A DNA stretch of 45,043 nt from a virus, in IMG/VR virus record IMGVR_UViG_3300042350_003251, positions 1-45,043 of that record; one strand, 5' to 3'. Below are positions 1 to 8,024 of this stretch, one piece after another. A program made the translations under genes and the position numbers. The notes under the pieces are model-generated. The model worked only from the letters and a program-made list of their open reading frames with translations. It ran no database searches and had not been told where the DNA came from. Numbering within the stretch: the first letter of the stretch is position 1; every line of letters starts with the position of its first letter.

Positions 1-398
1 AGTATATTCCCCGACATCGTGCCTCCTGCTAGTGGCAGGTATTGATTGAATTTGGCAATGAGATCAAGCTGATTGTTGATGTCGCCCAAAATCAATCCCC
101 ATTGACTTGCTGCAATAGTGGTGTTACCTAATGTTTGATAGAACCCAAACACATCTATTAATGGCACTTCGTTCAGTCTGGCGTTGTCCACTAACAAAGT
201 CAACAACGTCAAACGGAGGTCTTCAGTTTGGTTAAGATCGTTTGCCCCTACAATTAGCTGTTGAAACCAATTTACATCATCGCTTTGTACCTGTGCATTT
301 TTGGATGCCTCAAGTAAAATACGAGCCTCCTTTGCCAATTCAGCAAATCTAAGCTGAATCTTAGCGTTGTATTCTATAAGGTCGTCAAGATAGTTCAT
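1..398 (-). CDS. Tail fibre protein, N-terminal part (runs off window)
   Basis: The gene starts at ATG 398, one base after the stop of the preceding gene, and stays open to the window edge, so only about 132 residues are visible. The first 110 or so look helical (MNYLDDLIEYNAKIQLRF...). The last visible residues are LPLAGGTMSGNI, the LPLxGGTMxG motif that recurs at the start of the shaft in many phage tail fibre and receptor-binding proteins. Its place at the end of the virion operon, after the capsid block, fits a fibre. A helical N-terminus for virion attachment followed by a beta-structured shaft is inference. The receptor-binding end is outside the window. Confidence 0.72.
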   Translation of the reverse strand, partial: MNYLDDLIEYNAKIQLRFAELAKEARILLEASKNAQVQSDDVNWFQQLIVGANDLNQTEDLRLTLLTLLVDNARLNEVPLIDVFGFYQTLGNTTIAASQWGLILGDINNQLDLIAKFNQYLPLAGGTMSGNI

Positions 399-399
399 A

Positions 400-1119
400 T
401 CAGCAAGGACACGCTTCAGCGCAGTTTAATGCCAGAAAATCAAGTTCAGCTTTTGCTTCTGTGTAATAGTCATTGCCTGTAACAGACCCAATCGGATATT
501 GTTCGGCAAGTAAAAGGTTTGATGTGATGCCCTGAATAAACATATTCTTTATTTGAACAGACGTTGTGTCACATTCCTTGCATCCACCCGCAACCCATTC
601 ATCAATCAATTCCCGACGTGCGTTGTTATAGCAATTCACCCCAGAAACATTAGCCCAAAAAGCTTTCTGTCCTATCTGAACAAAATCAACACTGCCATCA
701 TCCGAAAAAAATGTTGTTATATATCCCCAAGGGTCTACCGTCGCATACGCATTTGATAATATTGTAGCCCACGAATCGCCAGAAACGGAATTTACCATGA
801 AAACAAATTGGTAGATGTTGTCTGGTAATGGGTCTCCGTTTATGTCATTTAATCCAAATGTATGCGGTGGCGAAATAGCGACAGATGGGATAATTTCGTT
901 GTTTGGGTCAAATGGCAATGCCTGATACATCAAAAACTTATTCACCTGACTTTCTTCTGGTCTGGTAGAAGTTCCTGTTCCGGCAGGAGCATACCCCCCG
1001 GGATTAAGTGTTGGATCGCTTGGGTCGAAAGTCCCTGTTGCATCATCAATCAGCACCGAACTCCCGTCCTCCGCCAATGTGGCACTAAGCTTCAATATCA
1101 AATCTGAATACAACGCCAT
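400..1119 (-). CDS. Putative virion protein, 239 aa
   Basis: Not recognised as a named family. The protein is acidic and rich in aromatic residues, with alternating hydrophobic stretches that suggest beta structure (for example residues 100-150) and a conspicuously Cys-rich C-terminus: CKEC near 180 and CAEACPC at the very end. It lies between a 65-aa gene and the tail fibre at 1 or 2 nt spacing, so it is almost certainly co-translated with them. A tail or fibre-attachment role is inferred from position only. The C-terminal cysteines could bind a metal or form disulphides. Confidence 0.6.
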   Translation of the reverse strand: MALYSDLILKLSATLAEDGSSVLIDDATGTFDPSDPTLNPGGYAPAGTGTSTRPEESQVNKFLMYQALPFDPNNEIIPSVAISPPHTFGLNDINGDPLPDNIYQFVFMVNSVSGDSWATILSNAYATVDPWGYITTFFSDDGSVDFVQIGQKAFWANVSGVNCYNNARRELIDEWVAGGCKECDTTSVQIKNMFIQGITSNLLLAEQYPIGSVTGNDYYTEAKAELDFLALNCAEACPC

Positions 1120-1120
1120 T

Positions 1121-1318
1121 TTACCGATAGAGATTAGGTGAGTGATTCAATAGGTAGGTGGCACGAACAATGTTGTTCACCGAAAGACAATAGTTAATTT
1201 CCTGAACTAAAAGCCACATCAAAAAACTTTGCTCATCAGGACCCCTGCTGGTTGCCAATCCTCTTTGGGCCGCCATTTTGTAAGCCCCTTCAAGAAGTTG
1301 TTCTACTGTTGCTGCCAT
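1121..1318 (-). CDS. Small helical protein, 65 aa, unknown
   Basis: A short, probably all-helical protein starting MAATVEQLLEGAYKMAAQ and ending HSPNLYR. It starts just after the terminator at 1331-1365 and is followed by the 239-aa gene with a gap of 1 nt. Close packing with the downstream genes supports that it is real. No motif gives a function. A small virion or assembly protein is a guess from position. Confidence 0.5.
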   Translation of the reverse strand: MAATVEQLLEGAYKMAAQRGLATSRGPDEQSFLMWLLVQEINYCLSVNNIVRATYLLNHSPNLYR

Positions 1319-1330
1319 AGATGCAAATGT

Positions 1331-1365
1331 ATAAAAAAAGCCCCCATATTGGAGGCTCTTTTTTT
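1331..1365 (-). terminator. Rho-independent terminator, possibly bidirectional
   Basis: On the minus strand AGCCTCC (1357-1351), a 5-nt loop and GGGGGCT (1345-1339) form a 7-bp stem with one G-U pair, followed by seven T (1338-1332). The plus strand also has a T run after the stem (1359-1365), so it may work both ways. It sits just after the stop of the 326-aa gene and before the 65-aa gene, separating the capsid block from the tail-fibre block. Confidence 0.75.
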
Positions 1366-1384
1366 CTGTGAAACAATACTCAGA

Positions 1385-2365
1385 TTAAGACTCTGGCAAT
1401 AGATTGCTAGGAGTCTGTTGTTTTGAAGGACGAATAGCACTCGCTTTTGCAAGTCCCACCGCTTCTTGGAGCCTAAGATCAGCCTCTTCAATTTTTTTGT
1501 TGAACAGAATAAACATATCATTATTCCCTGCTGAAATCAGGAAGCGATAAATTGTCTGCACTTTTTCTTCAAAATCATCATTTTTAGTTGCAGAAACTAA
1601 TGCCTTACCATTTTCGCCATCAAAGGCAATCTTGGAATCAGAAGGACGGTAGACCAAAATATTTTCTTTTAATGCCCGACGAATCTTGCGCTTCAATACC
1701 GCTACATCTGGGCGTGAAAAAGCAAACTTTACATCTGACGAGTTTGTTTCGGCAAGTTTCATCAACCATTGACGAGCGTCCTTAAACAACCCTGTTCCAC
1801 CATACCCAAGGTCTTTGGCAATGTTAATCACCGCCTCCTCATCTGATGAAGCCTCCTTAATCATGTTCTTCACATCGAGAACTGTCATTTCTTTTGAATC
1901 AGCCTCTTCAATTGACTTCACAAAATCAATGATCTGAAACTTGTAATTCAAAAAATTCTCATCGCTCAATGTCGTTTTGCAATTGCCGCAAACATGAAGG
2001 AAGAAGTACAGTTGCTTGTGAACCGGATTGTCAGGGAAAATCACTTTCACGTTTTCTTCCGGCTTGATGTCCAGACAAAACAATGAATTGCCCTCAAACA
2101 CGGCAATCGGCATACTACCACCAGTGGAAGCATCGTAATATTCCCCACGCATCTTTTCAAAAATACGACCATGACGACGCTCTTTGTTGGTATCAATAAT
2201 CGGGCTGTCGTCGTTTGGATTTCGTGTTTGACTTACCAATTGTAATGAAGACCGACTTTCGTGCAATCCAATAGTGATAGGCTTGGTAAATTCAGGGATG
2301 CCTTTGTAGGCGCTAGAGGGGATGTCATTAAACGTAATCCCATTAACTATTTTCTTTTGAAGCAT
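1385..2365 (-). CDS. Unknown protein, 326 aa, downstream of major capsid
   Basis: No family recognised. The N-terminal half has mixed alpha/beta character with one CxxC pair (VCGNCKTT, about 125-132); the C-terminal half is helical and charged, ending in a Gln/Pro-rich tail. There is no signal peptide or membrane segment. It has its own transcription context: a terminator-like hairpin and a TAnnTTTG motif upstream (2392-2434) and a strong terminator downstream (1331-1365), so it may be made separately from the capsid protein. The single CxxC could be half of a zinc site. A head-completion or assembly role is possible from position only. Confidence 0.55.
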   Translation of the reverse strand: MLQKKIVNGITFNDIPSSAYKGIPEFTKPITIGLHESRSSLQLVSQTRNPNDDSPIIDTNKERRHGRIFEKMRGEYYDASTGGSMPIAVFEGNSLFCLDIKPEENVKVIFPDNPVHKQLYFFLHVCGNCKTTLSDENFLNYKFQIIDFVKSIEEADSKEMTVLDVKNMIKEASSDEEAVINIAKDLGYGGTGLFKDARQWLMKLAETNSSDVKFAFSRPDVAVLKRKIRRALKENILVYRPSDSKIAFDGENGKALVSATKNDDFEEKVQTIYRFLISAGNNDMFILFNKKIEEADLRLQEAVGLAKASAIRPSKQQTPSNLLPES

Positions 2366-2391
2366 AAAATATAAGAAATTGTTTCGTTACA

Positions 2392-2399
2392 AAGGTAAC
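2392..2399 (-). promoter_or_regulatory. Bacteroidota-type -7 promoter element (TACCTTTG)
   Basis: The minus strand reads TACCTTTG, an exact TAnnTTTG match, about 27 nt before the start at 2365. A TTG lies 23 nt further upstream, a little far for a -33 element. The position just downstream of the capsid terminator makes it a plausible promoter for the 326-aa gene. Confidence 0.35.
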
Positions 2400-2434
2400 A
2401 AAAAAGGAGCCACATTTCTGCAACCCCCTTTTTG
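2400..2434 (-). terminator. Probable terminator after the major capsid gene
   Basis: On the minus strand AAAAAGGGG and CTCCTTTTT can form a 9-bp stem with one G-U pair around a 15-nt loop, with the T run as its 3' arm. It begins about 16 nt after the capsid stop codon. The loop is long and the stem partly A-T, so it is weaker than the others here. Confidence 0.45.
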
Positions 2435-2449
2435 TCGTATTATCGTTGA

Positions 2450-3847
2450 TTAATAAATCACAGACAATACTTTGTTTACAGCCTTGGCACGGAACGCAAA
2501 GTCAGTAGCGTACACCATTTTGTGTTCCCATGCGTTGTTAATCGCAGGAGTCTGGTATGCCGATGCCACTTTGAGTCTGTTGCCCGGGTTACGGATATCC
2601 TCCTCCTGACCGAAGCAAAGGATTTCGAAATCAAGCGGCTGAACGCTGATTTGTCCATACGTGCCTAAGTCTGGATTGAATACTCCTGCACCAGTTCCCT
2701 GAGTTGGGATAACAACACCCGTGTTGGAATAGTATCCAGTGGATGCCTGTCCCATGTCCGTGATGTACGGGTGAGTAGCTTCTGGCAACGCATACAAGTT
2801 GAATGACTTGTTTGTTGCAGAAGTCCAAGAGGCAGATGGGAAGTTGATGTGACGATCTTTCGTACCCAAATCAGTATTGAAACGAACAAAGTTTGCTCCA
2901 AGAGATGTCAGATATGTTTGAACAGCAATCCCCAAGTTACGAGCCGTGTGGAAATCAACTTGTGATCCCATTTGGTTTGCATCCATGTAAAGACCAATGT
3001 TTGCTTCATCAGCAGCATCAAATGTACCACCGTAAGAAACAGACCCACCATAGTTCAATCCGATGGTGTGAAGTCCCATTGTTTCAGGATTGGCATTGGC
3101 AGAACCGAAGCCAGTACCTTTACCGTAGATGGTAGCGATACCTTTCTTAATCTCCATTCTCATCATGGTGTCAAGCATTTCCTGACGAAGTGGATACTCA
3201 GAACCACTCACCAAGATTCTCCATGCAGAACCAATAAATTCGTTTGTCATGAACGGAGTAGCCTCAGAAATCTTCTGAAAAACAAGGTCATACCGATCAA
3301 ACAATTGAAAGTATCCGTCTCCAAAGGCATCACCCTCAGCTTCGGAAGAACCAAAGAAAGAGATAACGGTTCCAATTGGATAAGCAGCAGCAAAAGCAGC
3401 AGCAGATGTTCCGTTCTGTGGCGTTACAGTGATGGTGGTGGTGGTGGTAGCCGAAGACTTTGCTGTAATACGACCACGAATAGGTGTAGAGGCAGCAGCC
3501 ACGATTTCCTTCACATTACCAACAGATGTAGGATCAGGCGTAACACCTGTTACCGAAGCGGCAGTGTAAGTGATAGCTACGGTAGTAGCGCCAGCAGTAA
3601 CAGTGGCAACAGTAGCCGTGTTAAAGATGGAACGCTTCTGGAAGTGCGATTGTTTCTTGGTGTTCACCAATTTCTCAGCACCATTGATTTTCAACTTGGC
3701 AAACATCCCCTGAAGGAAAGTTTCATCGTTGAAGTTATATCCCAATTCACGGACAATATCCCTTTGTGCTAGGATTTCGTCCGGTGTAAAGCTGGTCGAT
3801 TGAAGCTGATCTGCTCCAACCGGCGTTTGACCTAAAGTTCTTACCAT
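2450..3847 (-). CDS. Major capsid protein (putative)
   Basis: The 465-aa product fits a phage major head protein by size, composition and order: portal, then an acidic scaffold-like gene, then this gene. The body has globular, Gly/aromatic-rich segments (for example GSEYPLRQEMLDTMMRMEIKKGIATIYGKG, split here across about 200-235). Residues about 75-170 form a Thr/Ala/Val-rich beta-type stretch with a poly-Thr run encoded by a trinucleotide repeat near 3432-3450; this could be an inserted surface domain. A terminator-like hairpin follows, as expected for a highly expressed gene. HK97 fold is expected from the phage type but no diagnostic motif was identified. Confidence 0.68.
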   Translation of the reverse strand: MVRTLGQTPVGADQLQSTSFTPDEILAQRDIVRELGYNFNDETFLQGMFAKLKINGAEKLVNTKKQSHFQKRSIFNTATVATVTAGATTVAITYTAASVTGVTPDPTSVGNVKEIVAAASTPIRGRITAKSSATTTTTITVTPQNGTSAAAFAAAYPIGTVISFFGSSEAEGDAFGDGYFQLFDRYDLVFQKISEATPFMTNEFIGSAWRILVSGSEYPLRQEMLDTMMRMEIKKGIATIYGKGTGFGSANANPETMGLHTIGLNYGGSVSYGGTFDAADEANIGLYMDANQMGSQVDFHTARNLGIAVQTYLTSLGANFVRFNTDLGTKDRHINFPSASWTSATNKSFNLYALPEATHPYITDMGQASTGYYSNTGVVIPTQGTGAGVFNPDLGTYGQISVQPLDFEILCFGQEEDIRNPGNRLKVASAYQTPAINNAWEHKMVYATDFAFRAKAVNKVLSVIY

Positions 3848-3871
3848 TTCTTTGTTTTGTTTTTAATGATT

Positions 3872-4975
3872 TTACATGATACCCATTTGCTTTTTTGCTT
3901 CCTGAGAACCAGCTACCATTCGAAGACGGTCGGCAACAGAATTGCCTTCTTGTCGCCGTTGCTCTTGTGGCATTGGCTTAGTCCCTGTTTTGATAGCAAA
4001 TTCTTCTGCCGAAGCGCCAGAGCCTATTGCTTTGCCTTGTTCAAAGGCAGCTTTAATGATGTCATTAAAGTGTGACAGGATAAACTCATCGCTCGTGTGC
4101 CTTTCAAAGTCGTACTCATCCTCACCATCAGGACCATTGTCCTTTACGTATCTGGATTCGTATCCTGAAAAAGGGTCTTTTGCGAGGGCTTCGCCCATCA
4201 TCCGAAAGTTAGGAACCCTTTCTGCATCGAATTTAAATACAGCGCCATCCCCTAAGTCAATCTCAACCCCCTTGAACTTATCAAGTGATTGTAGACGATT
4301 ACCAAGAATAGCTTGCAATTCTTCAGCAGACAGAACGTCTTCCTGATCCTCTTCCTCCGGCATGAGTCTGGACAGATAGCCGTCTTGTTTCTCCTTGAGA
4401 AAAGCCAGCGCATCTTTGTCCTCACCCATGAAATCTTTCAAGTCAGCCCCTTCAAGACCAAACCCCTCCTCATCCTCAATAAGAGTGGGATATCGGTTTA
4501 ATAAGTCTCTGCGGAACCGCTCTCTTATTTCGTTCCCATCATATCCACGCTTGGCAATCATTTCAGCATTTTCGTGCTTCCACTTTTGTTCCATTCGGTC
4601 GATGGGTGAATAATCATTTTCGTAATCTCTTGCTGACTCCAAAGCATAGTCCCGAAGGTCTTTCTTGGAAGCAAAGAGTTGTGCCACCTCAATTGCCCGT
4701 GGGCTTTGATCCCGAAGTTCAAGTAAGCGTAAAGCAGCATCAAGGTCTTCTGGCCCCTTTAGTCTTCCTGCAACAAGTTTTATAAGCTGCTCCTCCATAG
4801 ATGGTGGTGCTGCTTGCTCGGCAGGAGGTTGTCCCATAGCGGCAGGGTCTTGCTCCATAGCGGCAGGGTCTTGTCCCTCAGCCATTGCAGGAGCCTGTTC
4901 CATTTGTTGCCCTTGCATTTGCGCTGCGGCGGCTTGTGCGTCCGCTTGTGCTTGAAGTTCTTCAGGTGTTGGCAT
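3872..4975 (-). CDS. Scaffold-like head assembly protein
   Basis: The 367-aa protein is acidic and helical, lies directly between portal and major capsid genes, and has a low-complexity Ala/Gln/Met/Pro N-terminus (residues 1-55). That order and composition are typical of internal scaffolding proteins, which are absent from the mature head. The middle part (about 90-260) is highly charged with Leu spacing suggesting coiled coil; the C-terminus is basic (about 330-367), where scaffolds commonly contact the capsid protein. No protease motif was seen. A 21-bp tandem duplication lies in the N-terminal coding region. Confidence 0.55.
   Translation of the reverse strand: MPTPEELQAQADAQAAAAQMQGQQMEQAPAMAEGQDPAAMEQDPAAMGQPPAEQAAPPSMEEQLIKLVAGRLKGPEDLDAALRLLELRDQSPRAIEVAQLFASKKDLRDYALESARDYENDYSPIDRMEQKWKHENAEMIAKRGYDGNEIRERFRRDLLNRYPTLIEDEEGFGLEGADLKDFMGEDKDALAFLKEKQDGYLSRLMPEEEDQEDVLSAEELQAILGNRLQSLDKFKGVEIDLGDGAVFKFDAERVPNFRMMGEALAKDPFSGYESRYVKDNGPDGEDEYDFERHTSDEFILSHFNDIIKAAFEQGKAIGSGASAEEFAIKTGTKPMPQEQRRQEGNSVADRLRMVAGSQEAKKQMGIM
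4834..4873 (-). repeat. 21-bp tandem duplication in scaffold-like gene
   Basis: CCATAGCGGCAGGGTCTTG occurs at 4834-4852 and again at 4855-4873 (period 21 bp) on the plus strand. It encodes two adjacent copies of a seven-residue unit, DPAAMEQ and DPAAMGQ. Such in-frame duplications point to a disordered linker. Confidence 0.8.
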
Positions 4976-5010
4976 AAATATTTATTAATTTTCAATAACC
5001 TCACTTTTTA

Positions 5011-7260
5011 TTATGAGGGCATTGTGTTTGTCTGGGCAAATATCTTTTCTTTTTCTGCGTTTTGCAAATCTACCTTAGTAGCCAATTCTTTATACTTAAA
5101 TTCCAACTCCTTTTGAAACTCATCATTTGCTTGTTTGATTTCAAGCATTAACTCTTCCAAATTGGATTTGTCAGATTGTTGTTGCTTCATCATTTCCGCC
5201 TCAGCTTTGGCTTGTATCTCCGCTATTTTGCCTTGAGTTGCAACTTGAGCCGAAGCTTGTTGAACTTGTGAATTAGCTTCCATATCAGCCGCCTTAGAAG
5301 CCATTGCTCGTTTTCTATTAATATTATCCAGATAGATGAAGTGATTCTGAGCGTCTTGAATCACTGGATTTGTAGTAATATAAATAAGATCAGCATACGA
5401 CAACCATCCTTGCCCTTGAGCATAGGCGGCATCGGCACTGGCGTACAACCTTTGCCATTCGAGTTCGGATGGTTTTAGCTTGGTTGTGGTATTGAAGATG
5501 TAATTACGGAAGTTGGCTTCGTTTATTTCGTAGTCGTCATGTCCATGGCACCCTGACTTGCCGGTATATTGGAATATCAGGCAAAGTTGTTTCATGGTTC
5601 TTTCATAGATGGACTGGCGGGCTTTTGAATATATTCGAAGGCCAGATGCCACACTTGAAAGAGCAGTGTCTGCCACCTTTGCTCCAGTACGTTCTTGTAC
5701 AATTCCGTCGGTAATAGCAGGCAGCCCGCAATACTCCCGAATGATTTCCATTTGACCTCTAATCTGATCAAGGGTTTGTGCCAATTGAACTACAGTGCGA
5801 TCCTCGGATGATGTAAACGGCTGACGGTTTGTTCCCCCTCTGAGGTCTGCAATCTTTTCAGACTCATAGAACAAGTCCCCGTTCTTCATGTAGCGGGTTA
5901 GAATCTTTCGCACTACATCAACTGACCTTACCCCTTCTGATGATTGTATGTCAGAAAGCATGGTGAGGTCAATGGCTGTGATCCCGGGCTTAATGTTATT
6001 GATTAGGTTGTTGTATTGATCGGTAAGCCGCTGCAACGTATCAATGTGTGGCATTATCCTGTCCATCCACGTCACCGAAACTCCTTCCGTCTGCATTGGC
6101 CGGTGCATAATAACCCCTAGCCTTGTCTTGAGTGGATTGACAATATTCAAATCCCTCGGATCAACAGGCATCGTGTCTCTTGGCTGTGGCACCACCATGC
6201 CGTAATTGAACATTACATCAGCATTCACAACGTATTTACCAGTGAAGGAGAATTCCCATTGCTTGCTTTCGTAAATGGACTTGCCAGACTTGCCCACTTG
6301 AAAGTTCATGGAAGACCCGTAGAATCGGAAGTCCCCACGGAAAGACCGGATGAATTCAAAATCCAATACCAGAACGAATTTCTCATTCTCAATGGCGGCC
6401 TGTCCTTGTGTTCCTACAAAGTTTTGAAACCCGATGCGACGAATGGATTCATATGTCCGTGCTACGGATTCAATCTTCTGCCACTCATCCGGTTCAAGCT
6501 GACTCATTATGTTTGACTTGAGCCATACAAGAGAATATGGCACCACCTCTGCATAAGAAGTGATGTCGGTGCAGTCATCCTTGTTTGAAAAGGAAGTGTT
6601 GGTATAACGTGGATTGATTTTGCGTATCACCATTTCAGGACCTGATGTATCCACACGAATACCACCAACCCCGTTACAAAGAATGTAGAAGGTTACTTCA
6701 TCCATCATTGTATTGAAGTTGTAATGGTCGTGCGTTTGCATCAGGGCCTTCACCATATTGGCTTCGTCCTGTAATGCTTGATTGCCATTTACAAGCGAAT
6801 CAATGAACTGTGGCTTGTCGGGGATTTCTTCCGGTGAGAGTTGTAGTTCCTGAGAGAGAGCGGCAATGTCAAGTCCCACTTGCTTTGCAATAATAGCAAA
6901 CTCAAGTTTTTGCTTGTATTCTTTTCTGAAATCACGAGCGGCAACATCTATGCGACTTACTTGTGGTTCAAATTGATCCTTTCCCAAAAGCCCGATGGCT
7001 GTGGTGAGCATCTTATTTGCAAACTGTACGTTTCGGCTATCACCATAATAAATCAGCTTCTTGTCGTTAGGGGCAACGTCAGGGGCTAGATTGTATGACA
7101 TAGGGCTTTGTGTACCAAAAGCATAGTTAATTTGCGTTTCCATAACGGGTAAGTTCCATTGGGATGAAGACCCACTTATCTTACCCGAAATGGGCTTCCA
7201 CATCTTTTGCGCTTCTTCAATGAGAAGGGCTTTAAGTTTTTCTTTTGGTAGTCCGTACAT
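5011..7260 (-). CDS. Portal protein (putative)
   Basis: The 749-aa protein is long for a portal but in the range seen in crAss-like and related phages. It is followed by scaffold and capsid genes, the usual partner order. Features: mixed alpha/beta body; a helical region with ERTGAKVADTALSSVASG (about 540-557) followed by a segment of the portal stem/clip type; and a C-terminal Gln/Glu/Lys-rich coiled coil (about 655-740) resembling the C-terminal helical barrel of podoviral portals. It starts 2 nt after the stop of the 253-aa gene. The assignment rests on overall resemblance and synteny, since portals have no short signature motif. Confidence 0.65.
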   Translation of the reverse strand: MYGLPKEKLKALLIEEAQKMWKPISGKISGSSSQWNLPVMETQINYAFGTQSPMSYNLAPDVAPNDKKLIYYGDSRNVQFANKMLTTAIGLLGKDQFEPQVSRIDVAARDFRKEYKQKLEFAIIAKQVGLDIAALSQELQLSPEEIPDKPQFIDSLVNGNQALQDEANMVKALMQTHDHYNFNTMMDEVTFYILCNGVGGIRVDTSGPEMVIRKINPRYTNTSFSNKDDCTDITSYAEVVPYSLVWLKSNIMSQLEPDEWQKIESVARTYESIRRIGFQNFVGTQGQAAIENEKFVLVLDFEFIRSFRGDFRFYGSSMNFQVGKSGKSIYESKQWEFSFTGKYVVNADVMFNYGMVVPQPRDTMPVDPRDLNIVNPLKTRLGVIMHRPMQTEGVSVTWMDRIMPHIDTLQRLTDQYNNLINNIKPGITAIDLTMLSDIQSSEGVRSVDVVRKILTRYMKNGDLFYESEKIADLRGGTNRQPFTSSEDRTVVQLAQTLDQIRGQMEIIREYCGLPAITDGIVQERTGAKVADTALSSVASGLRIYSKARQSIYERTMKQLCLIFQYTGKSGCHGHDDYEINEANFRNYIFNTTTKLKPSELEWQRLYASADAAYAQGQGWLSYADLIYITTNPVIQDAQNHFIYLDNINRKRAMASKAADMEANSQVQQASAQVATQGKIAEIQAKAEAEMMKQQQSDKSNLEELMLEIKQANDEFQKELEFKYKELATKVDLQNAEKEKIFAQTNTMPS

Positions 7261-7262
7261 TA

Positions 7263-8024
7263 TTATGCCCCAGCTAAAAATATCCCTCTGGCAACTCCTG
7301 ATCCGGCTTTCAAGTAATTTTCATTTCTTGAATTAATGGCATCGGTAATTAATGCTTCCCGTGTTTTTCGGTTTTCATCATCATACTGCGCCCGTATCTT
7401 TCTAAACTCATTAAGCCTGTTCTTGCGTTCTTGTTGTGAGGCAAGCCCCTGAGAAGCTAGATTATTATAAGCCCTGTTACGCATCCCTTGCACCCGTGTA
7501 GCACCAGCAATCACCGCTTCCGGCGTTGAAGCACCGGCTATTATTTGATTGGTCGCAAGGTTAGCGTTGGCTTCATTCTGTCCGGCTTGTTGTGCGTAGT
7601 TAGCTACTTTAGCAGAACCGGCTGCTAATTGTGCTTCACCCATCCCTTGTTTAAGGGACTCTGGCATTAAGTCTGGAATACCAAACTTCCTGAGTTTATT
7701 TAATCGTTGTTGCGCTTGAATACCTCCGACAATACCACCTATCACTTGCGGTGCAGCGCCAATCCCACCTGTCAGTGCTGCCCCTAATTTCTCTTCTTTT
7801 GCTGTGGCAAGAGCGGCTTTTGCGGCTTCTGTACCTTCTGGAGTTGTGGCAGCTTTAAGAGCGGTATTTGCTTCCCTTATCCGTGTAGAATATCGTTTTC
7901 GTGGAGGAGTTGGGATACCTCCAATGCCGTATCCGCCACCACCGCCATAGGACAGCCCAGATATTAAATCCGAATCAATCGTTACGGGTTGTCCTTGGAC
8001 CATTATAGTTATTGGCTGTCCCAT
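7263..8024 (-). CDS. Small Gly/Ala-rich virion protein, likely ejection protein
   Basis: The 253-aa product has a Gly-rich patch (YGGGGGYGIGG, about 27-37), an Ala/Gly-rich amphipathic or mildly hydrophobic segment (ALTGGIGAAPQVIGGIVGGI, about 83-102), and long Ala/Gln/Asn-rich helices after that. This composition is common in small internal virion proteins that enter the host envelope during podoviral DNA ejection. Its start overlaps the stop of the upstream tail gene as TAATG, implying translational coupling. It sits between the tail nozzle candidate and the portal. The family was not identified; function is inferred from composition and position. Confidence 0.5.
   Translation of the reverse strand: MGQPITIMVQGQPVTIDSDLISGLSYGGGGGYGIGGIPTPPRKRYSTRIREANTALKAATTPEGTEAAKAALATAKEEKLGAALTGGIGAAPQVIGGIVGGIQAQQRLNKLRKFGIPDLMPESLKQGMGEAQLAAGSAKVANYAQQAGQNEANANLATNQIIAGASTPEAVIAGATRVQGMRNRAYNNLASQGLASQQERKNRLNEFRKIRAQYDDENRKTREALITDAINSRNENYLKAGSGVARGIFLAGA

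Noticed and set aside
2972-3772. A 266-aa plus-strand open frame opposite the major capsid gene
   Set aside because: It is the antisense of a convincing capsid gene, rich in Ser/Arg/Asn in a repetitive way caused by the complement of the Thr/Ala-rich coding region.
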